Shown here piece by piece: positions 53,834 through 64,000 of a stretch of DNA of 64,000 bases. Location of the stretch: NCBI GenBank assembly GCA_963576725.1, contig OY755251.1, forward strand, positions 40,684,192 through 40,748,191, read 5' to 3'. Position 1 is the first letter of the stretch; every line of letters starts with the position of its first letter. The position numbers and the translations under genes were made by a program. The DNA comes from Azorinus chamasolen. Its lineage: Eukaryota; Mollusca; Bivalvia; Cardiida; Solecurtidae. The notes under the pieces are model-generated. The model did no database searches. It was given only the letters and a program-made list of their open reading frames with translations, and was not told where the DNA came from.

Positions 53834-54097
53834 TTAAGGCGTTCCATACAAGAGATAGCCCAACCGTGCCACCGAATAATAGTATTGCCGGTTAACCGCT
53901 AAACGTAGATAGTTACAATTTATTAGGTAAAAAATATTCCTTTGCAGACAAGTTTAATGCAAAGTGAAGTCGGGTGACTGGAAGTCTCATCTGGATCCAA
54001 ACAATTATCATATAGTGACCGTGTACATCACAGTAATTTCGAGGTTCACAACAGTTCACCTTTCAATTTAAATGAATGACTACATACATTACACTAA

Positions 54098-54336
54098 CGC
54101 TTTACTCTACATATTCCCATATTTACGCCTTTGAAAACAGAGTACACCCGGATCACACGACTCGTCAAGATCACGTCTGATCACGGTATACTTTGTTTGC
54201 TTCTGGAGTTATACATACCTTATACTACAGTTTTATCATCGTCAAAATATCCTGTGATTAATGGTTGTTTAAAAAATGAAAATATGCAATGTTCCTAAAG
54301 TCATTCATTCTTAAATGAATATTCATGAAGTAAAAT
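54098..54336. mobile_element. HP1 MITE, diverged
   Basis: GCTTTACTCTACATATTCCC, core AAAACAGAGTACACCCGGAT...TCACGGTATACTTTGTTTGC, end TTCATGAAGTAAAATG. Flanks are not intact TTAA. Confidence 0.7.
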
Positions 54337-54694
54337 GTTATGGAAAACACTGCAAGTAAAACAAAAAGATATGGTTGAAATATTAAATGAAACAAAAACA
54401 AATTCGTGTTGAACAAACGATGTTAGCTATGTATATAAGACCTGTCCGCCTGCGCCACACTTAAATTACGAATAGACAAATGGATGTGATAGTAATTCAA
54501 TTAAAGTGCATATGTAAGTAGAGGTCTAATGATTAAAATTTATTGGAAACAAATGAAACGTAGAAATGCCATTTATATAAACGAACATATTAGCATATTG
54601 CATGGAACTGATTCTAAAACACCTTAATTATATAAAGAAATCGCCAACGGCAGAAGAAAATTACCTTACTGCATTAAACACCTCTAAACCGGAA

Positions 54695-55060
54695 ATTTAG
54701 TATAGACGAATTTAGATCTGTTTGGTAGATGACTGCTTAATGCATGGCAGAAGTCATCCAGAATGCTCAATTGTTTGGGAGCTTTCTGCATTGACGCCCA
54801 CTCTGCATTTAGCTGCCGACTCTTTTAAAGATCGACATTGATGGTATTTTGAAAGTCCTCCTTATAGACGTTTACAAAACAGTAACACCCATGTAAACAA
54901 AATGCTCAAATATGTACCAGGTGGCAGTTTAAGGCGGGTGGAACTCAATGCAGAAAAGTTCAAACTAAAGGAGCTTCTTGCATTAAGCAGTCACTTGCCT
55001 AAAACATATGCTTTCTTTTTTAATTAAAATTCCGGTTTAGGGAGGGGGTTACTGTATATG
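54695..55060. mobile_element. Two HP2 cores within one pair of HP2 ends
   Basis: A left CTCTAAACCGGAAATTTAG and a right AAATTCCGGTTTAGGGAGGG GGTTACTG enclose two hairpin cores (54731-54822, 54925-55000), each with a TGCTTAATGC.../TGCATTAAGC-like pair. Either a tandem duplication or a composite. Confidence 0.6.
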
Positions 55061-55129
55061 ATTTGACGTACAAGGAAGAGTTTTTGTTGAACCCCTGATA
55101 TGTCATGCCTGAACTCCCTCTTTGTATCG

Positions 55130-56169
55130 TCAAATTATTGACTCTCTACTTATATTCTCAAACGGATTTGAGCGATCGTCAGTGCTCTCTGTACTACCCA
55201 TGTCGCTGGTACATGTCATGTGCATCTCCAGTTCAGAAAGTCGGTGTTCGAGCTCCCACTGTTGCTGATTCAGTTTGGCTGCCATGGCAGCATTCTCCGA
55301 CTCAACTGATCTAAGTCTTTCCCTGAGCCGAGTTATTTCCTGAACTAACGTTTCGTGGGAAGCCTCTTGGAACGGAGAGGGAACGGTTCCATTTTGATAA
55401 ACTGGAGATGTCTGAACGTCTACAGAATGCTGTGTCGGACTGCGTGCAGAAGGTGAATACGACATATTGGAATGAACAGAGGTGTTTGGACTTCGTGACA
55501 TAGGTTGATTAGGAGAAGATGGTCCCAAAAGTGTTGAGGCACAGAAGGGGGAAAGATAAGTCATTGGTTGCTGCGTGTTTAGATTTGTCACTGCGCTTGC
55601 GCATGTTACCGTCATTTGCTGAGTGTACTGAGAATACGGAAGGTGCAATGATGGAATTTGAGCAGAACCACGCATAGCATATTCATGGGACTGGTCACGT
55701 GACATATAATCAGCGTACTGAACTGGCACTGTGCCGCAATAGTTCATCATATTTGGATTTGGCTGGATATGGTACGGCGTTGGGAATTGCTGATGCGGGC
55801 CTGGTGTTAGTGGAGGACTGAAATGAAACATTGGTGGCTGTGGATCTGCAACGGGAGAGCGGACTGTCGGAGATCCCGTCAAAAAGGACGTTACGCTAGA
55901 AACAGTTCTCAGTTTAGTACCATCTGGTGCACGACCTCCATTCTCATGAATCACGGTCGCTCGCGGAATCCCACTTGAGACTCCTGGCTGAGCCTCCTCC
56001 TGGGAATGATCCTCGTTTTGAGGTATCGCTTGCAATTGTTCAGTGGAAGAACTACGTGTGGGAAGACCAGCAGGAAGAGTATGGTGCCGAGTCATGGATG
56101 ACGTTTGTATAGGGACTTTGCCGGCAGACTCCACAAGGCCAGGTGTACTCTTACATCGCTTCAGGTTAA
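55130..56169 (-). CDS. Terminal coding exon of a Ser/Pro-rich coiled-coil protein (host gene, partial)
   Basis: Open from a splice acceptor (TTATTGTTATTTTCAG, AG at 56170-56171) to TGA at 55130-55132, about 345 codons starting NLKRCKSTPGL. Codon use and composition are unlike the surrounding repeats. Residues 1-100 are Ser/Thr/Gln-rich and 105-245 Pro/Ser/Tyr/Met-rich with low complexity (FSPPLTPGPHQQFPTPY). Residues about 270-315 form a coiled coil (LVQEITRLRERLRSVESENA). The C-terminus ENISRESII ends in Ser-x-Ile, a class I PDZ-binding pattern. Upstream exons lie to the right beyond the array or outside the window. I do not recognise the gene. A scaffold or signalling adaptor is plausible from composition only. 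Confidence 0.7.
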
Positions 56170-56429
56170 CTGAAAATAACAATAAGTAAAATTTGCATTT
56201 GTTTGGGTATGCATAACTATCATAACAATATAATGTATAAATGCTAAGTAAACTTTAGTTTAATGTGATAATTATAGGCAAATATATGCAAGTAAGTCAA
56301 CACAACAAGAACAAAACATTTGAATTTGTCTTGAGTATAATAAATAGATAAAAATAAAGTAAATTCTGGAAAACATTTGTTTGTTTTGTTTGTATTGTGT
56401 TTGACGTTCTTGCCCCCATACTAAAGACT

Positions 56430-57125
56430 TATCAGATATTAACGAGTGTACGGGTTGTGCTCAGATAATATAGACTTACAATAGTATACGGTATGTATCC
56501 ATTTAGTCATTTATCTGACCACTATTTGCTCAGATATTAAGGACGAACCTGAAATAAGTAATTATGGGACACTTAACCCATTTAACGAATATTTGCTCAG
56601 CTCAGATACCAAAGATTTACCAGATAAAACTGATTATGCGCACTCAGATTAGTTTAGATATACATGTAATAAAAACTAACCAGATTATAATGATTCTACG
56701 GTATTGACCCATTTGACCACTTACTTACCTGACGAATATTTGCTCAGATATTAAAGACCTACCAGGGATTAATGATTCTACGATATTGAACCATATTACA
56801 ATTACCTGTAGAATACATGCTAAGACAATAAAGTAATACCAGATATTAATGATTCTACGGTATTCACCCCAATTTACGATTGCCTGGCGAATATTTGCTC
56901 AGATATTAAAGACTTACCAGATATTAAAGAATCTCCGGTATTTTTCAGATTTAAGCATTTACCTTTCGAATATTTGTTCAGATTTGTTCAGATGGTACAG
57001 ATTGAACAGATAGTGTACCCATTTAAGCGTTTACTTGACGACAGGGCTTACAGGACGTTTATGATTATACGTCACTAAGCCATTTAATCGTTTACTTGAC
57101 GACTACTTGCTCAGATACAAAGGAC
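56430..57125. repeat. ~100 bp degenerate tandem repeat
   Basis: Repeated phrases TTTGCTCAGATATTAAAGAC, TTACCAGATATTAATGATTC, TACGGTATTGACCCATTT and TACCTGACGAATA at roughly 95-120 bp spacing, six to seven units, becoming the 78 bp unit (CAGATACTAAGGACTTACAG) further right. Confidence 0.75.
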
Positions 57126-57127
57126 AG

Positions 57128-57430
57128 CTGATCTAGTATTACATGAGACAGCTGATCTGGTATAATTGAGGCAGCTGATCTGGTATTACTTGAGTCAGCT
57201 GATCTAGTATTACTTGAGACAGCTGATCTGGTATTACTTGAGACAGCTGAGCTGGTATTACTTGAGACAGCTGATCTTGTACTACTTGAGACAGCTGATC
57301 TGGTATTACTTGGGCAGCTGATCTGGTATTACTTGAGACAGCTGATCTGGTATTACTTGAGGCAGCTGATCTGGTATTACTTGAGGCAGCTGATCTGGTA
57401 TTACTTGAGGCTGCTGATCTGGTATTACTT
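57128..57430. repeat. 24 bp tandem array, first block
   Basis: About 12 units of 24 bp beginning CAGCTGATCTGGTATTACTT, with variants (GAGACAG, GAGGCAG, GAGTCAG). Each unit carries the CAGCTG palindrome. Confidence 0.95.
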
Positions 57431-57740
57431 GCTCAGATACTAAGGACTTACAGGATGGATATGATTATATGTCACTAAGCCATTTAAGCGCATACTTGAC
57501 GACTACTTGTTCAGATACTAAGGACTTACAGGATGGATATGATTATACGTCACTAAGCCATTTAAGCGTTTACTTGAAGACTACTAGCTCAGATACATGT
57601 ACTAAGGACTTACAGGATGGATATGATTATACGTCACTAAGCCATTTAAACGTTTACTTGACGACTACTTGCTCAGCTATTAAGGACTTACAGGATGGAT
57701 ATGATTATACGCCATTAAGCCTTTTAAACGTCTACCTGAT
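57431..57740. repeat. 78 bp tandem repeat, 4 copies
   Basis: Units contain GCTCAGATACTAAGGACTTA, CAGGATGGATATGATTATAC, GTCACTAAGCCATTTAAGCG and TTTACTTGACGACTAC. 78 is a multiple of 3, so the 103-codon frame at 57469-57780 (26-residue repeats) is a by-product. Confidence 0.9.
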
Positions 57741-57784
57741 GAATATTGAAGGACAAATTAGTGGCTTTATGTATAAATAATTAA

Positions 57785-58031
57785 CATTGTCCCTCATATA
57801 AACGCATGTTCACGCATTTGCCAAACAGAGTAGACCCAGATCAGACGGCTCCTATAGGAGCCTTTCGGTCCGAGTCTGCTCTGGTTATTAATGTAATTTG
57901 ACAGATCTGTTTCTTTACTTTCTTAAATGGCTACAATGTTCCACCGTTAGTTTCATATTTCACTATAACTGTTTTGCCCATGAATATTCAGTAGGTAATA
58001 AAATTTCGAATAAACATGGAACATGGAAGGG
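57785..58031. mobile_element. HP1 MITE (subtype b) inside duplication copy 1
   Basis: TTAA at 57781-57784 and 58032-58035. Ends CATTGTCCCTCATATAAACG and ACATGGAAGGG. Core CAAACAGAGTAGACCCAGAT...GAGTCTGCTCTGGTTATT. An HP1 fragment follows at 58109-58180. Both recur at +1905 (59690-59936, 60014-60085). Confidence 0.85.
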
Positions 58032-58282
58032 TTAACCAAAGTTTACAATAGCTTATTAACAAGATATTTGGCGATTGCAAAAACTGAAAAGTAAAGAATA
58101 TACAATAAGCAAACAGTGCAGACCCTGATCAGATTTGAGGAGACGTGTGACTTGGGTCTACTCTGTTTGTAAATTCGCCAAAAGGTGTTTATTTTAATGA
58201 CCCAAATTTTCAGTGAGATGCGAATTTCGACAGTTCTATCGTAACTGCTGTTTTCAGAAAAAGGATTTTGACTGAGAAGAAA

Positions 58283-59335
58283 CCAGCGCCATGCCTGATT
58301 ACTTGAGGCAGCTGATCTGGTATTACTTGAGGCAGCTGATCTGGTATTACTTGAGACAGCTGATCTGGTATTACTTGAGGCAGCTGATCTGGTATTACTT
58401 GAAGATCTGGTATTACTTGAGGCAGCTAATCTGGTATTACTTGAGACAGCTGATCTGGTATTACTTGAAGCAGCTGATCTGGTATTACTTGAGGCAGCTG
58501 ATCTGGTATGACTTGAGAGAGCTGATCTGGTATTACTTGAGGCAGCTGATCTGGTATTACTTGAGACAGCTGATCTGGTATTACTTGAGACAGCTGATCT
58601 GGTATTACTTGAGGCAGCTGATCTGGTATTACTTGAGGCAGCTGATCTGGTATTACGTGATCTGGTATTACTTGAGGCAGCTGATCTGGTATTACTCGAG
58701 GCAGCTGATCTGGTACTACTTAAGGCAGCTGATCTGGTACTACTTGAGGCAGCTGATCTGGTATTACTTGAGACAGCTGATCTGGTATTACTTGAGGCAG
58801 TTGATCTGGTATTACTTGAGACAGCTGATCTGAGATTACTTGAGACAGCTGATCTGGTATTACTTGAGGCAGCTGATCTGGTATTACTTGAGGCAGCTGA
58901 TCTGGTATTACCTGAGGCAGCTGATCTGGTATTACTTGAGGCAGCTGATCTGGAATTACTTGATTTGGTATTACTTGAGGCAGCTAATCTGGTATTACTT
59001 GAGGCAGCTGATCTGGTATTACTTGAGACAGCTGATCTAGTATTACATGAGACAGCTGATCTGGTATTACTTGAGGCAGCTGATCTGGTATTACTTGAGT
59101 CAGCTGATCTAGTATTACTTGAGACAGCTGATCTGGTATTACTTGAGACAGCTGAGCTGGTATTACTTGAGACAGCTGATCTTGTACTACTTGAGACAGC
59201 TGATCTGGTATTACTTGGGCAGCTGATCTGGTATTACTTGAGACAGCTGATCTGGTATTACTTGAGGCAGCTGATCTGGTATTACTTGAGGCAGCTGATC
59301 TGGTATTACTTGAGGCTGCTGATCTGGTATTACTT
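58283..59335. repeat. 24 bp tandem array, second block
   Basis: About 44 units. Frames of 180, 66 and 127 codons here repeat LIWYYLRQ or ADLVLLEA; all follow from a 24 bp unit with no stop in several frames. Occasional single-base changes (GATCTGAGATTAC) and shorter units break the frames. Confidence 0.95.
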
Positions 59336-59689
59336 GCTCAGATACTAAGGACTTACAGGATGGATATGATTATATGTCACTAAGCCATTTAAGCGCATAC
59401 TTGACGACTACTTGTTCAGATACTAAGGACTTACAGGATGGATATGATTATACGTCACTAAGCCATTTAAGCGTTTACTTGAAGACTACTAGCTCAGATA
59501 CATGTACTAAGGACTTACAGGATGGATATGATTATACGTCACTAAGCCATTTAAACGTTTACTTGACGACTACTTGCTCAGATATTAAGGACTTACAGGA
59601 TGGATATGATTATACGCCATTAAGCCTTTTAAACGTCTACCTGATGAATATTGAAGGACAAATTAGTGGCTTTATGTATAAATAATTAA

Positions 59690-59936
59690 CATTGTCCCTC
59701 ATATAAACGCATGTTCACGCATTTGCCAAACAGAGTAGACCCAGATCAGACGGCTCCTATAGGAGCCTTTCGGTCCGAGTCTGCTCTGGTTATTAATGTA
59801 ATTTGACAGATCTGTTTCTTTACTTTCTTAAATGGCTACAATGTTCCACCGTTAGTTTCATATTTCACTATAACTGTTTTGCCCATGAATATTCAGTAGG
59901 TAATAAAATTTCGAATAAACATGGAACATGGAAGGG
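59690..59936. mobile_element. HP1 MITE (subtype b) inside duplication copy 2
   Basis: Same as 57785-58031 by eye. It was duplicated with the 1905 bp segment and is not a second insertion. Confidence 0.8.
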
Positions 59937-60187
59937 TTAACCAAAGTTTACAATAGCTTATTAACAAGATATTTGGCGATTGCAAAAACTGAAAAGTAAA
60001 GAATATACAATAAGCAAACAGTGCAGACCCTGATCAGATTTGAGGAGACGTGTGACTTGGGTCTACTCTGTTTGTAAATTCGCCAAAAGGTGTTTATTTT
60101 AATGACCCAAATTTTCAGTGAGATGCGAATTTCGACAGTTCTATCGTAACTGCTGTTTTCAGAAAAAGGATTTTGACTGAGAAGAAA

Positions 60188-63100
60188 CCAGCGCCATGCC
60201 TGATTACTTGAGGCAGCTGATCTGGTATTACTTGAGGCAGCTGATCTGGTATTACTTGAGACAGCTGATCTGGTATTACTTGAGGCAGCTGATCTGGTAT
60301 TACTTGAAGATCTGGTATTACTTGAGGCAGCTAATCTGGTATTACTTGAGACAGCTGATCTGGTATTACTTGAAGCAGCTGATCTGGTATTACTTGAGGC
60401 AGCTGATCTGGTATGACTTGAGAGAGCTGATCTGGTATTACTTGAGGCAGCTGATCTGGTATTACTTGAGACAGCTGATCTGGTATTACTTGAGACAGCT
60501 GATCTGGTATTACTTGAGGCAGCTGATCTGGTATTACTTGAGGCAGCTGATCTGGTATTACGTGATCTGGTATTACTTGAGGCAGCTGATCTGGTATTAC
60601 TCGAGGCAGCTGATCTGGTACTACTTAAGGCAGCTGATCTGGTACTACTTGAGGCAGCTGATCTGGTATTACTTGAGACAGCTGATCTGGTATTACTTGA
60701 GGCAGTTGATCTGGTATTACTTGAGACAGCTGATCTGAGATTACTTGAGACAGCTGATCTGGTATTACTTGAGGCAGCTGATCTGGTATTACTTGAGGCA
60801 GCTGATCTGGTATTACCTGAGGCAGCTGATCTGGTATTACTTGAGGCAGCTGATCTGGAATTACTTGATTTGGTATTACTTGAGGCAGCTAATCTGGTAT
60901 TACTTGAGGCAGCTGATCTGGTATTACTTGAGACAGCTGATCTAGTATTACATGAGACAGCTGATCTGGTATTACTTGAGGCAGCTGATCTGGTATTACT
61001 TGAGTCAGCTGATCTAGTATTACTTGAGACAGCTGATCTGGTATTACTTGAGACAGCTGAGCTGGTATTACTTGAGACAGCTGATCTTGTATTACTTGAG
61101 ACAGCTGATCTGGTATTACTTGGGCAGCTGATCTGGTATTACTTGAGACAGCTTATCTGGTATTACTTGAGGCAGCTGATCTGGTATTACTTGAGGCAGC
61201 TGATCTGGTATTACTTGAGGCTGCTGATCTGGTATTACTTGAGGCAGCTGATCTGATATTACTTGAGACAGCTGATCTAGTATTACTGATCTGGTATTAC
61301 TTGAGGCAGCTGATCTGGTATTACTTGAGGCAGCTGATCTGGTATTACTTGAGGCAGCTGATCTGGTATTACTTGATCTGGTATTACTTGAGGCAGCTGA
61401 TCTGGTATTACTTGAGGCAGCTGATCTGGTATTACTTGATACATCTGATCTAGTATTACATGAGACAGCTGATCTGGTATTACTTGAGGCAGCTGATCTG
61501 GTATTACTTGAGTCAGCTGATCTAGTATTACTTGAGACAGCTGATCTGGTATTACTTGAGACAGCTGAGCTGGTATTACTTGAGACAGCTGATCTTGTAC
61601 TACTTGAGACAGCTGATCTGGTATTACTTGGGCAGCTGATCTGGTATTACTTGAGACAGCTGATCTGGTATTACTTGAGGCAGCTGATATGGTATTACTT
61701 GAGGCAGCTGATCTGGTATTACTTGAGGCTGCTGATCTGGTATTACTTGAGGCAGCTGATCTGATATTACTTGAGACAGCTGATCTAGTATTACTTGAGG
61801 CAGCATATCTGGTATTACTTGAGGCAGCTGATCTGGTATTACTTTATGCAGCTGATCTGGTATTACTTGAGGCAGCTGATCTGGTATTACTTGAGGCAGC
61901 TGATCTGGTATTACTTGAGGCAGTTGATCTGGTATTACTTGAGACAGCTGATCTGAGATTACTTGAGACAGCTGATCTGGTATTACTTGAGGCAGCTGAT
62001 CTGGTATTACTTGAGGCAGCTGATCTGGTATTACCTGAGGCAGCTGATCTGGTATTACTTGAGGCAGCTGATCTGGAATTACTTGATTTGGTATTACTTG
62101 AGGCAGCTAATCTGGTATTACTTGAGGCAGCTGATCTGGTATTACTTGAGACAGCTGATCTAGTATTACATGAGACAGCTGATCTGGTATTACTTGAGGC
62201 AGCTGATCTGGTATTACTTGAGTCAGCTGATCTAGTATTACTTGAGACAGCTGATCTGGTATTACTTGAGACAGCTGAGCTGGTATTACTTGAGACAGCT
62301 GATCTTGTATTACTTGAGACAGCTGATCTGGTATTACTTGGGCAGCTGATCTGGTATTACTTGAGACAGCTTATCTGGTATTACTTGAGGCAGCTGATCT
62401 GGTATTACTTGAGGCAGCTGATCTGGTATTACTTGAGGCTGCTGATCTGGTATTACTTGAGGCAGCTGATCTGATATTACTTGAAACAGCTGATCTAGTA
62501 TTACTGATCTGGTATTAATTGAGGCAGCTGATCTGGTATTACTTGAGGCAGCTGATCTGGTATTACTTGAGGCAGCTGATCTGGTTTTACTTGATCTGGT
62601 ATTACTTGAGGCAGCTGATCTGGTATTACTTGAGGCAGCTGATCTGGTATTACTTGAGACATCTGATCTAGTATTACATGAGACAGCTGATCTGGTATTA
62701 CTTGAGGCAGCTGATCTGGTATTACTTGAGTCAGCTGATCTAGTATTACTTGAGACAGCTGATCTGGTATTACTTGAGACAGCTGAGCTGGTATTACTTG
62801 AGACAGCTGATCTTGTACTACTTGAGACAGCTGATCTGGTATTACTTGGGCAGCTGATCTGGTATTACTTGAGACAGCTGATCTGGTATTACTTGAGGCA
62901 GCTGATATGGTATTACTTGAGGCAGCTGATCTGGTATTACTTGAGGCTGCTGATCTGGTATTACTTGAGGCAGCTGATCTGATATTACTTGAGACAGCTG
63001 ATCTAGTATTACTTGAGGCAGCATATCTGGTATTACTTGAGGCAGCTGATCTAGTATTACTTGAGGCAGCTGATCTGGTATTACTTGAGGCAGCTGATCT

Positions 63101-64000
63101 GGTATTACTTGAGGCAGCTGATCTGGTATTACTTGAGGCAGCTGATCTGGTATTACTTGATCTGGTATTACTTGAGGCAGCTGATCTGGTATTACTTGAG
63201 GTAGCTTATCTGGTATTACTTGAGGCTGCTGATCTGGTATTACTTGAGGCAGCTGATCTGATATTACTTGAGACAGCTGATCTAGTATTACTTGAGGCAG
63301 CATATCTGGTATTACTTGAGGCAGCTGATCTGGTATTACTTTATGCAGCTGATCTGGTATTACTTGAGGCAGCTGATCTGGTATTACTTGAGGCAGCTGA
63401 TCTGGTATTACTTGAGGCAGTTGATCTGGTATTACTTGAGACAGCTGATCTGAGATTACTTGAGACAGCTGATCTGGTATTACTTGAGGCAGCTGATCTG
63501 GTATTACTTGAGGCAGCTGATCTGGTATTACCTGAGGCAGCTGATCTGGTATTACTTGAGGCAGCTGATCTGGAATTACTTGATTTGGTATTACTTGAGG
63601 CAGCTAATCTGGTATTACTTGAGGCAGCTGATCTGGTATTACTTGAGACAGCTGATCTAGTATTACATGAGACAGCTGATCTGGTATTACTTGAGGCAGC
63701 TGATCTGGTATTACTTGAGTCAGCTGATCTAGTATTACTTGAGACAGCTGATCTGGTATTACTTGAGACAGCTGAGCTGGTATTACTTGAGACAGCTGAT
63801 CTTGTATTACTTGAGACAGCTGATCTGGTATTACTTGGGCAGCTGATCTGGTATTACTTGAGACAGCTTATCTGGTATTACTTGAGGCAGCTGATCTGGT
63901 ATTACTTGAGGCAGCTGATCTGGTATTACTTGAGGCTGCTGATCTGGTATTACTTGAGGCAGCTGATCTGATATTACTTGAAACAGCTGATCTAGTATTA
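60188..64000. repeat. 24 bp tandem array, third block with higher-order structure, runs off the window
   Basis: About 158 units of 24 bp with shorter irregular units (for example TTACTTGATCTGG). Higher-order repeats are visible: the segment at 60745-60945 recurs at 61963 (+1218) and 63460 (+1497), and 61624-61806 recurs at 62842 (+1218). The marker CTAGTATTACATGAGACAG recurs near 60940, 61450, 62160, 62668 and 63658. The longest frame (62907-63971, 354 codons) is a by-product. Confidence 0.95.

Larger units (their letters stand above)
57128..60937. repeat. Near-identical 1905 bp segmental tandem duplication
   Basis: Copy 1 about 57128-59032, copy 2 about 59033-60937. Matching frames and landmarks are displaced by exactly 1905 (57469/59374, 58291/60196, 58840/60745, 58965/60870). 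Each copy holds a 24 bp block, the 78 bp block, an HP1 MITE, unique sequence and a second 24 bp block. Very few differences are visible (for example CAGCTATTAAGG at 57675 against CAGATATTAAGG at 59580). Confidence 0.9.

Noticed and set aside
58291..63971. Long repetitive proteins (LIWYYLRQ)n, (ADLVLLEA)n and the minus-strand (LPQVIPDQ)n
   Set aside because: A 24 bp unit without stop codons opens several frames on both strands at once; frames break at every irregular unit. No start context, signal or splice support.

Overview
This is a eukaryotic, AT-rich, repeat-dominated window, most likely from a bivalve mollusc. The reasons are a Pearl-like element (tandem ~155 bp cores, an ACGG/ACAG microsatellite and an ATGTCTCCCC hairpin end), Penelope-type retroelements, mariner elements, and dozens of short hairpin elements of the sort that fill bivalve genomes. 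There is no bacterial-style gene organisation, rRNA or CRISPR. The species assignment is inference; no search was possible.

Layout. 1-7.4 kb: minisatellites (35 bp and 59 bp units), hairpin elements and one TA-flanked inverted-repeat element. 7.8-18.7 kb: a nested retroelement block. A Penelope/Neptune-like retroelement (plus strand) is broken by a 1.04 kb TIR element (8233-9270) and by a ~6.3 kb LINE on the minus strand (10291-16615). The LINE has ORF1, an unusual inter-ORF tandem-hairpin region, and an ORF2 that is whole apart from one C-run frameshift. 18.7-22.3 kb: a decayed Tx1/L1-like LINE carrying two inserted retroelement 3' tails, then a Penelope/GIY-YIG remnant. 24.4-31.7 kb: three decaying, intron-containing transposon genes: a DDE-type transposase (minus), a SWIM zinc finger-YqaJ nuclease (plus) and a THAP-coiled coil transposase N-terminus (minus). 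The last two are convergent and look like the gene pair of one ISL2EU-like transposon. 32-50 kb: two mariner copies, Pearl-like elements, a ~90 bp degenerate satellite (35.3-39.6 kb) and many MITEs, several inserted into one another. 55.13-56.17 kb: the one convincing host-gene piece, a terminal coding exon (minus strand) of a Ser/Pro-rich coiled-coil protein ending in a PDZ-type tail. 56.4-64.0 kb: a large tandem array of 24 bp and 78 bp units, including a near-identical 1905 bp segmental duplication and running off the right edge.

Short hairpin families are named here for cross-reference. HP1 has the GCAAACAG...CTGTTTGC hairpin core, TTAA flanks and CCCTTT-type ends. HP2 has TA flanks, CAGTARAACC-type ends and a core reading TTAATGCAGG...CCTGCATTAA. 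HP3 has TTAA flanks and CTCATTCCCTCATAT ends. HP4 has an inner stem built on TTTCTCC..CAAACCCTA. HP5 has ends reading GTTATACAGATCAT. The genes here do not form a cellular pathway; almost everything is mobile DNA at different stages of decay, and the nesting gives a relative order of insertions.
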